A stretch of DNA of 64,000 bases from an uncultured Bacteroides sp. (GTDB lineage Bacteria; Bacteroidota; Bacteroidia; Bacteroidales; Bacteroidaceae): the NCBI GenBank assembly GCA_948847595.1, contig CAQOGY010000004.1, positions 241,252 to 305,251 of the forward strand. Direction: 5' to 3'. Position 1 is the first letter of the stretch. The number at the start of each line of letters is the position of its first letter. The notes under the pieces are model-generated. The model made no database searches. It saw nothing but the letters and a program-made list of their open reading frames with translations, and was not told where the DNA came from. A program made the position numbers and the translations under genes. Positions 35,945 through 44,756 of this stretch are shown one piece after another.

Positions 35945-38599
35945 TTAGAATTCTTGTCCTAAGATAAAGTGGAACTGGCTGCCGCCGTATTCCTTACTAC
36001 CATTTATCTTGTCGAAACCGTAACCCCAGTCGATACCCATCATACCAATCATCGGCAAGAAGATACGAACACCGATACCGGCAGAGCGTTTCAAATCAAA
36101 CGGATTGAATTTTGAGATATCATGCCAAGCGTTACCAGCTTCCAAGAAACCTAACACATAAATGTTAGTACTTGTTTCCAGCATCAATGGATATCTTAAT
36201 TCGATACCAAGGCGTGCATAAGCATATCCTTCTTTTCCGTATGGTGTCAGTGAACTGTTTTCGTAACCACGCAAAGCAATACTTTCTGTAGCGTAGCTGG
36301 AGTAACCAGTCATACCGTCACCACCTACGTCGAATGTACCGAACGGTGATTTCTTATATTTGTTGTAATGACCTAACAAACCGAATTCCGTACGTGTCAT
36401 CAATACCAGACACTTAGGATGTGCTATATAGTCCATCAACGGAGTATATGTTTTGGCTTTAAATTTCCATTTGTGGTACTCAACCCATCTATGAAGTTTG
36501 TTCATGTTGTCTTGAGTAATGCGTTCATTGTCCGCATCATAGAAATAGCCTTTATAGTCTTTACCATCAAACAATGAGTACGGCGGTGTGAACTGCACTG
36601 ACAGCGAGAAGTCCGAACCTGTACGCGGGAAAATCGGGTTGTCAATAGAGTTACGGGCCAGAGTCAATGAAATGCTGAGGTCATTACATTTACCGTTGGT
36701 TACCGGGAAGTACTGCCAGTCTTTCAGATTGTAGCGTTGGTAAGCTAGCTCTGCAGACAAAGTAAAGTAGTCATCCGGCCATTTCAGACGCTTACCCCAA
36801 CCTAGAGAAAGTCCCCACATCTTGATAGATTTATCGGGGTCATAGTAGTTCTCATAGTTGTTGTAATTGCCATAGTTGTACATACCATAGCCACCATAAC
36901 CGCTATACATACTATTATAATAGTTGTTGAAATAGCTTGAGTTGTAGTAACGGCTGCTGATGTCAGTCTGAACTGAGAAGAAAGCCGATACGGAAAGTGA
37001 GTTCGGTCGTTTACCTCCAAACCAAGGATCGAAGAATGAGATACTATATGACTGATAGTATTTAGCATTCGTCTGACCGCTGATGGTCAATGTCTGTCCG
37101 TCACCTTGCGGCAGGATACCACGGTAGTTTTCACCCGGACGCAGCAAGTTGGCAACAGAGAAGTTGGTAAATTTCAGGCTCAGTTTACCGATGATACCTG
37201 TTTGTCCCCAACCGGCAGAGAACTCTACCTGGTCATTGGCTTTAGATGTCAAAGGAAGACCTATATCAACCGTTCCGTTTACAGGGTCCGGCTGAATATC
37301 CGGCTGCAGTTTTTCAGGGTCAAAGTGTCCCATCTGCTGGATTTCACGTAGTGAACGCATCAGGTCATCCTTGCTGAACAACTGTCCCGGACGAATACGA
37401 AGCTCACGACGAACTACGTTTTCATACAGACGGTCGTTACCGCTGATGTTGATCTTATTAATCGTAGCCTGACGGCCTTCATAGATTCTCATTTCGAGGT
37501 CGATGGAGTCACCGACGATATTTACTTCTACCGGATCAAGATTGTAGAACAAATAACCGTTATTATAATATAAGTTACCGATTGCGTCGTCATCTGTAGA
37601 GGTTCGTTCTCCCAGCAACTTCTGGTTATAAACATCACCCTTCTTCATGCGGAGCAGGAAGTTCAGCTGTTCCGAAGGATACAGTGTGTTACCTACCCAT
37701 GTTACATTACGAAGGTAATATTTCTGACCTTCGTCTATATCCATATATACATCTACCGTCTTTTCGTCGTATTGTGCTACACTGTCCTTTACGATCATTG
37801 CATCACGATATCCCAGCTCGTTATACTTATCTATGATCAGCTGCTTATCTGCTTCAAAGTTTTCCGGAACAAATTTCTTGGTGCGGAACAGATTCAGAAG
37901 TTTGCCTTTTTCATTGGTCTTCTTCATCACTTTCTTCAGCTTGGATGTTTTGATGGCCGAGTTTCCGGTGATATGGATAGCGTGCACTTTAATCTTTTCC
38001 TTCTTGTCGATATCAATGTCAACAATCACCTGATTTTCGTTAGATGGATCGTCCTTTTGCGCGATAATCACTTCTGCATTCTTAAAGCCTTTATCGTCAA
38101 AATAACGTTTGATCAATGTCTTTGCACGGTCAACGGTATTCGGAGTGATCTGCATACCTTTTACCATACCCAGCTTGCTTTCAAGGTCTGTACGTTCTGA
38201 CTTCTTCACACCATGATAGCGTACATCCGCAATACGGGGACGTTGTGTCAGACTGATTTTTAACCAAATCTTGTTGCCTTCTATCTTTTCGGCAGTAATC
38301 TGTACGTTAGAGAACAAACCATGTTTCCAGTAGCGCTTGATTGCTCCGGTAATCTCATCACCCGGCACGGTAATCGTCTGTCCAACGGACAGTCCGGATA
38401 ATCCGATTAACACATAGTCTTCATAATTCTTCACGCCTTCAACCTTGATGTCTGCTATCTCATACTTTTTAGGCGTTCCTGAGTATAAGATGACTGGCTT
38501 AGAGTCTTCGTCAGTGTTGGTATTCTGCGTAAAGCCCGTGGCTGCAAAGCAGAACAGGCAGATAAACGTTACGAATATAAAGGAAATACGATAATGCAT
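35945..38599 (-). CDS. bamA: BamA, outer membrane protein assembly factor
   Basis: This 884-residue Omp85 protein has a signal peptide to about residue 24, then five POTRA domains (about 45-430; for example IADIKVEGVKNYEDYVLIGLSGL, VHAIHITGNSAIKTSKL and INKISGNDRLYENVVRREL). A C-terminal 16-strand barrel includes the conserved GGDGMTGYSS and RGYENSSLTPYG lid-lock region and ends in FHFILGQEF. It inserts beta-barrels, including SusC, into the outer membrane. A striking Tyr/Asn/Gly-rich stretch (about 546-590) interrupts the early barrel. It sits 30 bases after uppS. Confidence 0.96.
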   Translation of the reverse strand: MHYRISFIFVTFICLFCFAATGFTQNTNTDEDSKPVILYSGTPKKYEIADIKVEGVKNYEDYVLIGLSGLSVGQTITVPGDEITGAIKRYWKHGLFSNVQITAEKIEGNKIWLKISLTQRPRIADVRYHGVKKSERTDLESKLGMVKGMQITPNTVDRAKTLIKRYFDDKGFKNAEVIIAQKDDPSNENQVIVDIDIDKKEKIKVHAIHITGNSAIKTSKLKKVMKKTNEKGKLLNLFRTKKFVPENFEADKQLIIDKYNELGYRDAMIVKDSVAQYDEKTVDVYMDIDEGQKYYLRNVTWVGNTLYPSEQLNFLLRMKKGDVYNQKLLGERTSTDDDAIGNLYYNNGYLFYNLDPVEVNIVGDSIDLEMRIYEGRQATINKINISGNDRLYENVVRRELRIRPGQLFSKDDLMRSLREIQQMGHFDPEKLQPDIQPDPVNGTVDIGLPLTSKANDQVEFSAGWGQTGIIGKLSLKFTNFSVANLLRPGENYRGILPQGDGQTLTISGQTNAKYYQSYSISFFDPWFGGKRPNSLSVSAFFSVQTDISSRYYNSSYFNNYYNSMYSGYGGYGMYNYGNYNNYENYYDPDKSIKMWGLSLGWGKRLKWPDDYFTLSAELAYQRYNLKDWQYFPVTNGKCNDLSISLTLARNSIDNPIFPRTGSDFSLSVQFTPPYSLFDGKDYKGYFYDADNERITQDNMNKLHRWVEYHKWKFKAKTYTPLMDYIAHPKCLVLMTRTEFGLLGHYNKYKKSPFGTFDVGGDGMTGYSSYATESIALRGYENSSLTPYGKEGYAYARLGIELRYPLMLETSTNIYVLGFLEAGNAWHDISKFNPFDLKRSAGIGVRIFLPMIGMMGIDWGYGFDKINGSKEYGGSQFHFILGQEF

Positions 38600-38629
38600 T
38601 TATGTTATAATTTGAAGTTTCGAATTATG

Positions 38630-39364
38630 TTAGCTGATTTGTTCACTCGTTTTGCCGAACCGGCGCTCTCTTTGCTGATACTCATAAATGGCTTTACAGA
38701 ATTCTTCTTTATCGAAGTCCGGCCAGAATGTATCACAAAAATAAAGCTCCGAATAAGCACATTGCCATAGCAGGTAGTTGCTTAGTCGGATTTCTCCTCC
38801 CGTGCGGATCAGTAAATCCGGATCGGGCATAAAGTTTGTGGTCAGATGAGCAGTTATGTATTCATCTGTTATTTGTTCGGGAGATATTTCTCCCGTTTTT
38901 GCAAGCGTTGCAATCTGTCGGACTGCTTCAGTCATTTCCCAGCGGGAAGAGTAGCTGAGTGCCAGTACCAGGCAGGTTCCTGTATTATTAGCTGTGTGTT
39001 CTATACATCTTGACAGACCTTCCTGCACTTCTACAGGTAATTTCTTAATATCACCAATAATGCGGAAACGAATATTGTTCTTCATCAACGTTTCTTCTTC
39101 GATAGAATCCAGCAATAGATTCATTAAAGCTGCTACTTCTTCCTGCGGACGATTCCAATTCTCGGTGGAGAAAGTATATAAAGTCAGATATTTAACCCCC
39201 AGACGTGCAGCATCCTCGATAATTTTATGTACCGTTTCTGCGCCTGCCTGGTGACCGTAAGTTCGTTCTTTTCCCCGCTGTTTAGCCCATCTCCCATTCC
39301 CATCCATAATGATGGCTATGTGTTGGGGAATCCGATTTTTGTCTATTTTCTCTATATAGGACAT
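38630..39364 (-). CDS. uppS: Isoprenyl transferase (undecaprenyl diphosphate synthase)
   Basis: This 244-residue cis-prenyltransferase makes undecaprenyl diphosphate, the lipid carrier for wall and O-glycan synthesis. Signatures are HIAIIMDGNGRWAKQRG with the catalytic aspartate, YLTLYTFSTENWNRP, and the C-terminal PDPDLLIRTGGEIRLSNYLLWQCAYSELYF in segments. It is the first gene of the uppS-bamA-ompH-ompH run, a frequent Bacteroidetes grouping of envelope genes. Confidence 0.96.
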   Translation of the reverse strand: MSYIEKIDKNRIPQHIAIIMDGNGRWAKQRGKERTYGHQAGAETVHKIIEDAARLGVKYLTLYTFSTENWNRPQEEVAALMNLLLDSIEEETLMKNNIRFRIIGDIKKLPVEVQEGLSRCIEHTANNTGTCLVLALSYSSRWEMTEAVRQIATLAKTGEISPEQITDEYITAHLTTNFMPDPDLLIRTGGEIRLSNYLLWQCAYSELYFCDTFWPDFDKEEFCKAIYEYQQRERRFGKTSEQIS

Positions 39365-39400
39365 GTTTTGATTATAAGGTTCGTATTTAACTACTTCTTA

Positions 39401-40882
39401 TTATTGTATTAGAAATCCGAGTTTATTAACTCTACCACGCCAGATTTTGTCAATACCTTGACCGCCTACCATCCATATATAATGGTTTCTGTCAACTACC
39501 ATCGTGTAGTTTGCTTCTTTTCCCTTGAAGCTGGATTCGTGAAGAGAAGGATGTTGTGTTATTCCTCCTTCAAGTTTCACCGGAGGAAGAATTCCGGGAA
39601 GCATGAACATTCTGTCTACCCCTTTCCATACAAGTAATGTCGGGGAGGTATAGAATTTCTGGAATCCCTTAGCATCATCTTTTGTCTCTTTTCCGCAAAT
39701 GTAGAATGCGTCATTATAATGTATAATAGACGGGTCTACTAATTTCGGACAGTTATTATTTGATGGAATCTCCATTGGAATCCAGGCTTTACCATCTTCT
39801 GAAGCCCAAACGACTGTAGCTGTGTCATTGTCTAAACCGTCTTTAGTATTACCCACAACGATTGCATTCAACGTTCCGCTTTCAGTTGCATATACATCGG
39901 CTGACAGATTGTTTATCGGGAACTCAGCAGGGACAGCTGTTAATTTGTCTATATCTTTCTCCCATGTTGCATCTTTCTCTGCAAAACTGAAATATTTCTC
40001 TCCATTAATCTCTACTATACCTGCTATTCCATTTATCTTTTTATGGTTACTGCCATCACTGTCAGAAAAGCTGGTTATCAGATTAGTAACGGAAACACCA
40101 TCGGAATTGAGTACTTCATCTTTTGTCCAAGTCAAACCGTCATTGGAATTATATACTTCCTTATTCTCAGCAAGTAAATATAACTTGTCAACGAATCGGA
40201 TAATGGATGTAATATCAGCACCATCAGGAAGTTTGCCAGTAGTTTCTTTATCCCATTTTTGACCATAGTTTAAACGATCAGTAGGAGAGCCTGCCGGTAT
40301 TGCTGTACTGTAAATTTCATTGTTTTGAGCGAATAATAATATCTTGTCCCCAAGCGTTACTACCTTTTGTTTTTCAGCAGTGTTGCTCACGGGATTGTTC
40401 GCTATAGGGTCTTTTCCCCAACTGAGTGAATCGGGAACCATCGTATGCATCCGTATATTAACTTTGTACTCATTCTGAACCTCCATATTCGGTGCCCATA
40501 CCTTCAGTACCAGAAAGTTGTTTTTCTCGGTTGCATTTACATACTTAGTCAGGTCAATAGAGTCGTTAATATTAACGATTGAATCCTGATCGTTCTGATC
40601 TTTCATCGTCACGATACCGGATGCTGTTGTCAGCGTCTTGATCAGAATACTATTAATGATCGTGTCAGCATTGACAGGCAGTGAATCCACATTATATATT
40701 AAACGACTAACTTGGTCAATTGTGAATTTATAGTTTACCCCATAACCTATAGTGTCAAGTTCAAATGCGCGTATAGTCGCATCCGGACTATAATTGACTT
40801 CGTTATCATTGTCAAGGCAAGACGTAATAACGAATGACACCATGAAAAAACTCGCAATGATTGATAAAAACTTTATTCTCAT
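39401..40882 (-). CDS. DUF6242-type lipoprotein
   Basis: This 493-residue lipoprotein has signal peptide and lipobox VITSC followed by LDNDNEVNY, the surface-export type. Residues about 30-145 form an Ig-like cadherin-type domain (IRAFELDTIGYGVNYKF), as in many Bacteroides surface proteins. The remainder is a beta-propeller-like region with repeated SxDGxxW motifs (SNDGLTWTKDEVL, ASEDGKAWIPME), ending YTMVVDRNHYIWMVGGQGIDKIWRG. I believe this matches DUF6242; no function is known. It is 36 bases upstream of uppS and may share its transcript. Confidence 0.75.
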   Translation of the reverse strand: MRIKFLSIIASFFMVSFVITSCLDNDNEVNYSPDATIRAFELDTIGYGVNYKFTIDQVSRLIYNVDSLPVNADTIINSILIKTLTTASGIVTMKDQNDQDSIVNINDSIDLTKYVNATEKNNFLVLKVWAPNMEVQNEYKVNIRMHTMVPDSLSWGKDPIANNPVSNTAEKQKVVTLGDKILLFAQNNEIYSTAIPAGSPTDRLNYGQKWDKETTGKLPDGADITSIIRFVDKLYLLAENKEVYNSNDGLTWTKDEVLNSDGVSVTNLITSFSDSDGSNHKKINGIAGIVEINGEKYFSFAEKDATWEKDIDKLTAVPAEFPINNLSADVYATESGTLNAIVVGNTKDGLDNDTATVVWASEDGKAWIPMEIPSNNNCPKLVDPSIIHYNDAFYICGKETKDDAKGFQKFYTSPTLLVWKGVDRMFMLPGILPPVKLEGGITQHPSLHESSFKGKEANYTMVVDRNHYIWMVGGQGIDKIWRGRVNKLGFLIQ

Positions 40883-40910
40883 TTGAAAGATTGTGTTTAT
40901 TTACAAGTTG

Positions 40911-40918
40911 CAAAAATA
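40911..40918 (-). promoter_or_regulatory. Putative -7 element for the DUF6242 gene
   Basis: Leftward TATTTTTG matches TAnnTTTG, 28 bases before the start codon at 40882. No clear -33 box. It could drive the whole DUF6242-uppS-bamA block. Confidence 0.5.
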
Positions 40919-41024
40919 GGAACATTTTTTCCGATATAGAACATTAAGGGGAAGTTTTATATAAAATTATAGATAATAACGCTGTTTTTATCGACGTAGA
41001 ACCCCTTGAATAGAACTATTTTAG

Positions 41025-42062
41025 CTATTTCTCGAAAACATAATGCCAAATCTGTCTGTCGAAGTGTTTTTCAGTCGAATAACTAAAATTATCGCTTATT
41101 TCAGGTGCTTTAACACCGGAATTCAGCTTGCACGGACATTTCTCAATATATACTTCATCCCATAGTTCGGCATCAATAAATGATTGGAGCAGCTGACTTC
41201 CTCCCTCTACCAGTAAGGACTGTATTTTTTGTTGATATAGCACTTTCATGATCTGTGGCAGAATATCCTGTGTGAATTCAATCGTGCGGTATGTGACGTT
41301 CTTCTTGTCCGGATGTTTTTCTGCTGTAAATACGATGGTGGGTACTTCTCCGTCAAACAGACGCAGGCTGTGGGGAAGAGACAATGCACGGTCCAAAACG
41401 ATGCGTACCGGATTCCGGCCGTACCAGTTGCGGACTGTCAGCGACGGATTGTCCAACAATGCTGTCCGCCTGCCTACCATGATTGCATCAGTTTCCGCTC
41501 TCTTTTTATGTACAAGCATGGAAGTAAGAGGGGAGGACAGTACTACGGGATTGCCGTCTGTTCGTTCTACATCAATGAAATGATCAGCCGATTCTGCCCA
41601 TTTTAGTGTGATAAAGGGGCGGTGCAGCGTATTGAAAGTAATGAAGCGCCGGATCAGATACCTGCATTCTTTCTCCAGTACGCCTACTGTCACTTCTCTT
41701 CCGGCGTCCCGCAACTTCTGAATTCCTCGTCCGGCGACCTGTGAGAACGGGTCTTGACAGCCAATTACAATACGGGGAATCTGCTTCTCGATAATCAAGT
41801 CGGCACAAGGAGGCGTCTTTCCGTAGTGTGAGCAAGGTTCCAGGCTGACATAAATGGTGGAACGGCTCAATAAAGACTTGTCTTTGACGGAACGAATCGC
41901 GTTTACTTCGGCATGCGCCTCTCCGCAGCGGATGTGATATCCTTCGCCGATAATAAGTCCGTCACATACGATAACAGCCCCTACCATCGGGTTTGGAGCG
42001 ACATTGCACAGTCCGTTTTTTGCCAGTTCAATGCAACGTCTCATGTATTTATCTTCTTCCAT
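41025..42062 (-). CDS. ribD: Riboflavin biosynthesis protein RibD (deaminase/reductase)
   Basis: This 345-residue bifunctional enzyme makes two consecutive riboflavin steps. The N-terminal deaminase carries the zinc motif HAEVNAI and PCSHYGKTPPC (about 50-86). The C-terminal reductase (about 148-345) shows FITLKWAESADHFI, VGRRTALLDNPSLTVR and LLVEGGSQLLQSFI. No other rib gene is in the window. It is divergent from prmC and separated from the leftward DUF6242 gene by about 140 bases. Confidence 0.95.
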   Translation of the reverse strand: MEEDKYMRRCIELAKNGLCNVAPNPMVGAVIVCDGLIIGEGYHIRCGEAHAEVNAIRSVKDKSLLSRSTIYVSLEPCSHYGKTPPCADLIIEKQIPRIVIGCQDPFSQVAGRGIQKLRDAGREVTVGVLEKECRYLIRRFITFNTLHRPFITLKWAESADHFIDVERTDGNPVVLSSPLTSMLVHKKRAETDAIMVGRRTALLDNPSLTVRNWYGRNPVRIVLDRALSLPHSLRLFDGEVPTIVFTAEKHPDKKNVTYRTIEFTQDILPQIMKVLYQQKIQSLLVEGGSQLLQSFIDAELWDEVYIEKCPCKLNSGVKAPEISDNFSYSTEKHFDRQIWHYVFEK

Positions 42063-42096
42063 TTTGGTGCTCTTCGCTATATTATTCTTACTTTTG
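42063..42096 (+). promoter_or_regulatory. Promoter of prmC-recX
   Basis: TTTG (42063-42066) and TACTTTTG (42089-42096) are 22 bases apart, close to the consensus spacing, and lie 19 bases before the prmC start. Confidence 0.55.
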
Positions 42097-42115
42097 CACT
42101 CCGAAATCGTAAAAT

Positions 42116-42952
42116 ATGAACCGCATCACTGCTTACATTCGTCAGTCACTACAGGATATTTATCCGCCGGAAGAGGTCAAAGCTCTTTCGATGTTGATCT
42201 GTTGCGACATGTTGGGGGTGGATGCGCTTGATATTTACATGGGCAAAGATATAATTTTATCTGCATGCAAACAGCGTGAATTAGAAAACATTATATTCCG
42301 TTTGCAGAAAAATGAGCCAATACAGTACATTCGGGGATATGCTGAGTTCTGTGGAAGGAACTTTCGGGTAGCTCCCGGCGTGCTGATCCCTCGTCCGGAG
42401 ACTGCCGAACTGGTGGACCTGATTGTAAAGGAGAATCCGGATGCCCGTCGCCTATTAGATATAGGTACAGGAAGCGGATGTATCGCCATCTCTCTGGATA
42501 AAAATCTGCCGGATGCGAAAGTGGATGCCTGGGATATTTCGGAAGAAGCGTTGGCTATTGCCCGTAAAAATAATGAAGAGTTGGATGCTCAGGTCACCTT
42601 CCGTCGACAGGATGTTTTTTCTGCTGACGGAATACAGGGGGCATCTTACGATATAATTGTCAGCAATCCGCCCTATGTGACGGAAACTGAAAAAACAGAG
42701 ATGGAAGTCAATGTGCTTGACTGGGAGCCGGAACTTGCCCTGTTTGTTCCTGATGAAGACCCTCTGCGTTTCTATCGCCGGATTGCGGAACTGGGACGAG
42801 AACTACTTCGTCCGGGTGGCAAACTCTATTTTGAAATCAATCAGGCATACGGACAAGACATGATACGCATGATAGAAATGAACCAATATCGGGACGTTCG
42901 TGTTATAAAAGACATATTTGGAAAAGATAGAATACTTACAGCTAACCGATGA
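42116..42952 (+). CDS. prmC: Peptide chain release factor N5-glutamine methyltransferase
   Basis: This 278-residue HemK/PrmC enzyme methylates the GGQ glutamine of release factors. The N-terminal helical domain (about 1-85) is followed by a SAM-binding domain with LLDIGTGSGCIAISLD and the catalytic VSNPPYV motif, then RPGGKLYFEIN. The final ATGA overlaps the start of recX, giving translational coupling. Confidence 0.95.
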   Translation: MNRITAYIRQSLQDIYPPEEVKALSMLICCDMLGVDALDIYMGKDIILSACKQRELENIIFRLQKNEPIQYIRGYAEFCGRNFRVAPGVLIPRPETAELVDLIVKENPDARRLLDIGTGSGCIAISLDKNLPDAKVDAWDISEEALAIARKNNEELDAQVTFRRQDVFSADGIQGASYDIIVSNPPYVTETEKTEMEVNVLDWEPELALFVPDEDPLRFYRRIAELGRELLRPGGKLYFEINQAYGQDMIRMIEMNQYRDVRVIKDIFGKDRILTANR

Positions 42953-43431
42953 GTGCACAATTAACAGATGAAGAGGCGTTGAATCGTGTTGCCTCTTATT
43001 GCTCCGCTGCAGAACATTGCCGGGCAGAAGTAAATGAGAAATTACAGCGTTGGGGTATAGCCTATGAGACCATAGCGCGTATCCTTGAACGGCTGGAAAC
43101 CGAAAAGTATATTGATGACGAGCGCTATTGCCGTGCTTTTGTGAACGATAAGTTTCGTTTTGCCAAGTGGGGTAAAATGAAAATCGCGCAGGGACTCTAC
43201 ATGAAAAAGATTCCTTCCGATGTGGCATGGCGTTATCTGAACGAAATTGATGAAGAGGAATATCTCTCCATCCTGCGTGACTTGCTGGCTTCCAAACGGA
43301 AAAGCATTCATGCGAAAGATGATTATGAACTGAACGGAAAGCTGATGCGATTTGCGGTGAGCCGTGGTTTTGAACTCAAAGATATACGCCGTTGTATCGA
43401 AATTCCGGAGGAAGAGGAACAATTCAGTTAA
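42949..43431 (+). CDS. recX: Regulatory protein RecX
   Basis: This 160-residue, mostly helical protein with three RecX-type three-helix repeats shows ALNRVASYCSAAEHCRAEVNEKL, then LETEKYIDDERYCRAFVNDKFRFAKWGKMKI, the family signature. RecX proteins modulate RecA filaments. It overlaps prmC by 4 bases; recA is not in the window. Confidence 0.92.
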   Translation: MSAQLTDEEALNRVASYCSAAEHCRAEVNEKLQRWGIAYETIARILERLETEKYIDDERYCRAFVNDKFRFAKWGKMKIAQGLYMKKIPSDVAWRYLNEIDEEEYLSILRDLLASKRKSIHAKDDYELNGKLMRFAVSRGFELKDIRRCIEIPEEEEQFS

Positions 43432-43472
43432 AAAATAAACGGATTCTTCTTTCTATTCTCGTTCAATTTCTG

Positions 43473-43480
43473 TACTTTTG
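43473..43480 (+). promoter_or_regulatory. Putative -7 element for pyrE
   Basis: TACTTTTG matches TAnnTTTG, 28 bases before the pyrE start, with a T-rich -33 region. Confidence 0.55.
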
Positions 43481-43508
43481 CGGCAAATAATTAATAGTTA
43501 GTTTAGTT

Positions 43509-44147
43509 ATGAAAAACTTAGAGAGACTATTTGCGGAGAAACTGTTGAAGATTAAGGCTATTAAGCTTCAACCCGCTAACCCTTTCACATGGGCTTCTGG
43601 ATGGAAATCCCCCTTTTACTGTGATAACCGTAAAACTCTGTCCTATCCTTCTCTTCGTAATTTTGTGAAGATTGAAATTACACGTCTGATATTGGAACGA
43701 TTCGGACAGGTGGATGCGATTGCAGGTGTGGCTACAGGTGCTATCCCTCAGGGAGCATTAGTGGCTGACGCGTTGAATCTGCCGTTCGTGTATGTTCGTT
43801 CTACCCCGAAAGACCACGGATTGGAAAACCTGATTGAAGGAGAACTTCGTCCGGGTATGAAAGTCGTAGTGGTTGAAGATTTGATTTCTACAGGTGGTAG
43901 TAGTTTGAAGGCTGTGGAAGCAATTCGTCGCGATGGTTGTGAAGTGATCGGTATGGTAGCTGCCTATACGTATGGCTTTCCCGTTGCCGAGGAAGCATTC
44001 AAGAATGCTAAAGTACCTTTGGTGACGTTGACCAATTACGAAGCAGTACTTGATGTAGCACTTCGTACCGGTTATATCGAAGAAGAAGATATTGCGACAT
44101 TGAACGATTGGCGTAAAGACCCGGCTCATTGGGATGCTGGGAAATAA
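43509..44147 (+). CDS. pyrE: Orotate phosphoribosyltransferase
   Basis: This 212-residue enzyme converts orotate and PRPP to OMP in pyrimidine synthesis. Signatures are FTWASGWKSPFYCDNRKTLSYP, IAGVATGAIPQGALVAD and the PRPP-binding loop MKVVVVEDLISTGGSSLKAVEAIR. It is followed by a hairpin terminator and an unrelated SRPBCC gene. Confidence 0.96.
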   Translation: MKNLERLFAEKLLKIKAIKLQPANPFTWASGWKSPFYCDNRKTLSYPSLRNFVKIEITRLILERFGQVDAIAGVATGAIPQGALVADALNLPFVYVRSTPKDHGLENLIEGELRPGMKVVVVEDLISTGGSSLKAVEAIRRDGCEVIGMVAAYTYGFPVAEEAFKNAKVPLVTLTNYEAVLDVALRTGYIEEEDIATLNDWRKDPAHWDAGK

Positions 44148-44177
44148 TATTGTATTATTTGATCGGAAATTTTAGTA

Positions 44178-44222
44178 AGAAAGAACCATTCGGACAATAT
44201 CTGTTCGGATAGTTCTTTCTTT
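44178..44222 (+). terminator. Terminator-like hairpin after pyrE
   Basis: AAGAAAGAAC and GTTCTTTCTT pair around an inner CGGACAATATCTGTTCGG region that can also fold. It lies 30 bases after the pyrE stop. The T-rich tail is interrupted, so read-through into the next gene is possible. Confidence 0.6.
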
Positions 44223-44244
44223 GATTTTATACGAATAAAGAATT

Positions 44245-44655
44245 ATGGCTAATTTTGAAAGTAGTGTAAAGGTAATACCTTACAGTCAGGAACGTGTGTA
44301 TGCCAAGCTGTCGGACTTGAGCAACCTGGAATCAGTGAAAGACCGTTTACCGGAAGATAAAATACAGGACTTGAGTTTTGATTCGGATACACTGAGCTTT
44401 AGCGTTTCGCCTATCGGTCAGCTGACGTTGCAGATTGTTGAGCGTGAACCTTGCAAATGTATTAAACTGGCAACTACCAACTCTCCGCTACCTTTTAATA
44501 TGTGGATTCAGCTAGTCTCAACAGCAGAGGAAGAGTGCAAGTTGAAAGTGACTATCAGTATGGATATCAATCCGTTTATGAAAGCGATGGTACAGAAACC
44601 TCTTCAGGATGGTCTGGAGAAGATGGTTGAGATGCTGTCGATGATTAACTATTAA
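44245..44655 (+). CDS. SRPBCC (START-like) family protein
   Basis: This 136-residue protein has the SRPBCC/polyketide cyclase pattern: FESSVKVIPYSQERVYAKLSDLSNLESVKDRLP at the start, a beta-sheet middle (LSFSVSPIGQLTLQIVEREPCKCIKL) and a long C-terminal helix (KPLQDGLEKMVEMLSMINY). Such domains bind hydrophobic ligands; no ligand is known here. It lies between pyrE and argH and ends just before a long inverted repeat. Confidence 0.85.
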   Translation: MANFESSVKVIPYSQERVYAKLSDLSNLESVKDRLPEDKIQDLSFDSDTLSFSVSPIGQLTLQIVEREPCKCIKLATTNSPLPFNMWIQLVSTAEEECKLKVTISMDINPFMKAMVQKPLQDGLEKMVEMLSMINY

Positions 44656-44658
44656 ACA

Positions 44659-44741
44659 GGTAATAAGTAATAAATAATAGGTAATACCCGCGGAGTATCA
44701 ACGTAACTACGATTATTACCTATTACTTACTACTTATTACC
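44659..44741. repeat. Long inverted repeat of GTAATA units (copy 2)
   Basis: Two 27-base arms (44659-44685, 44715-44741) are complementary except at two positions. They use the same GGTAATAAGTAATA/GGTAATA units as the repeat at 26304-26405. The element fills the SRPBCC-argH gap, starts 3 bases after one stop and ends 15 bases before the argH start. Confidence 0.85.
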
Positions 44742-44756
44742 TAATACTTAAATATT

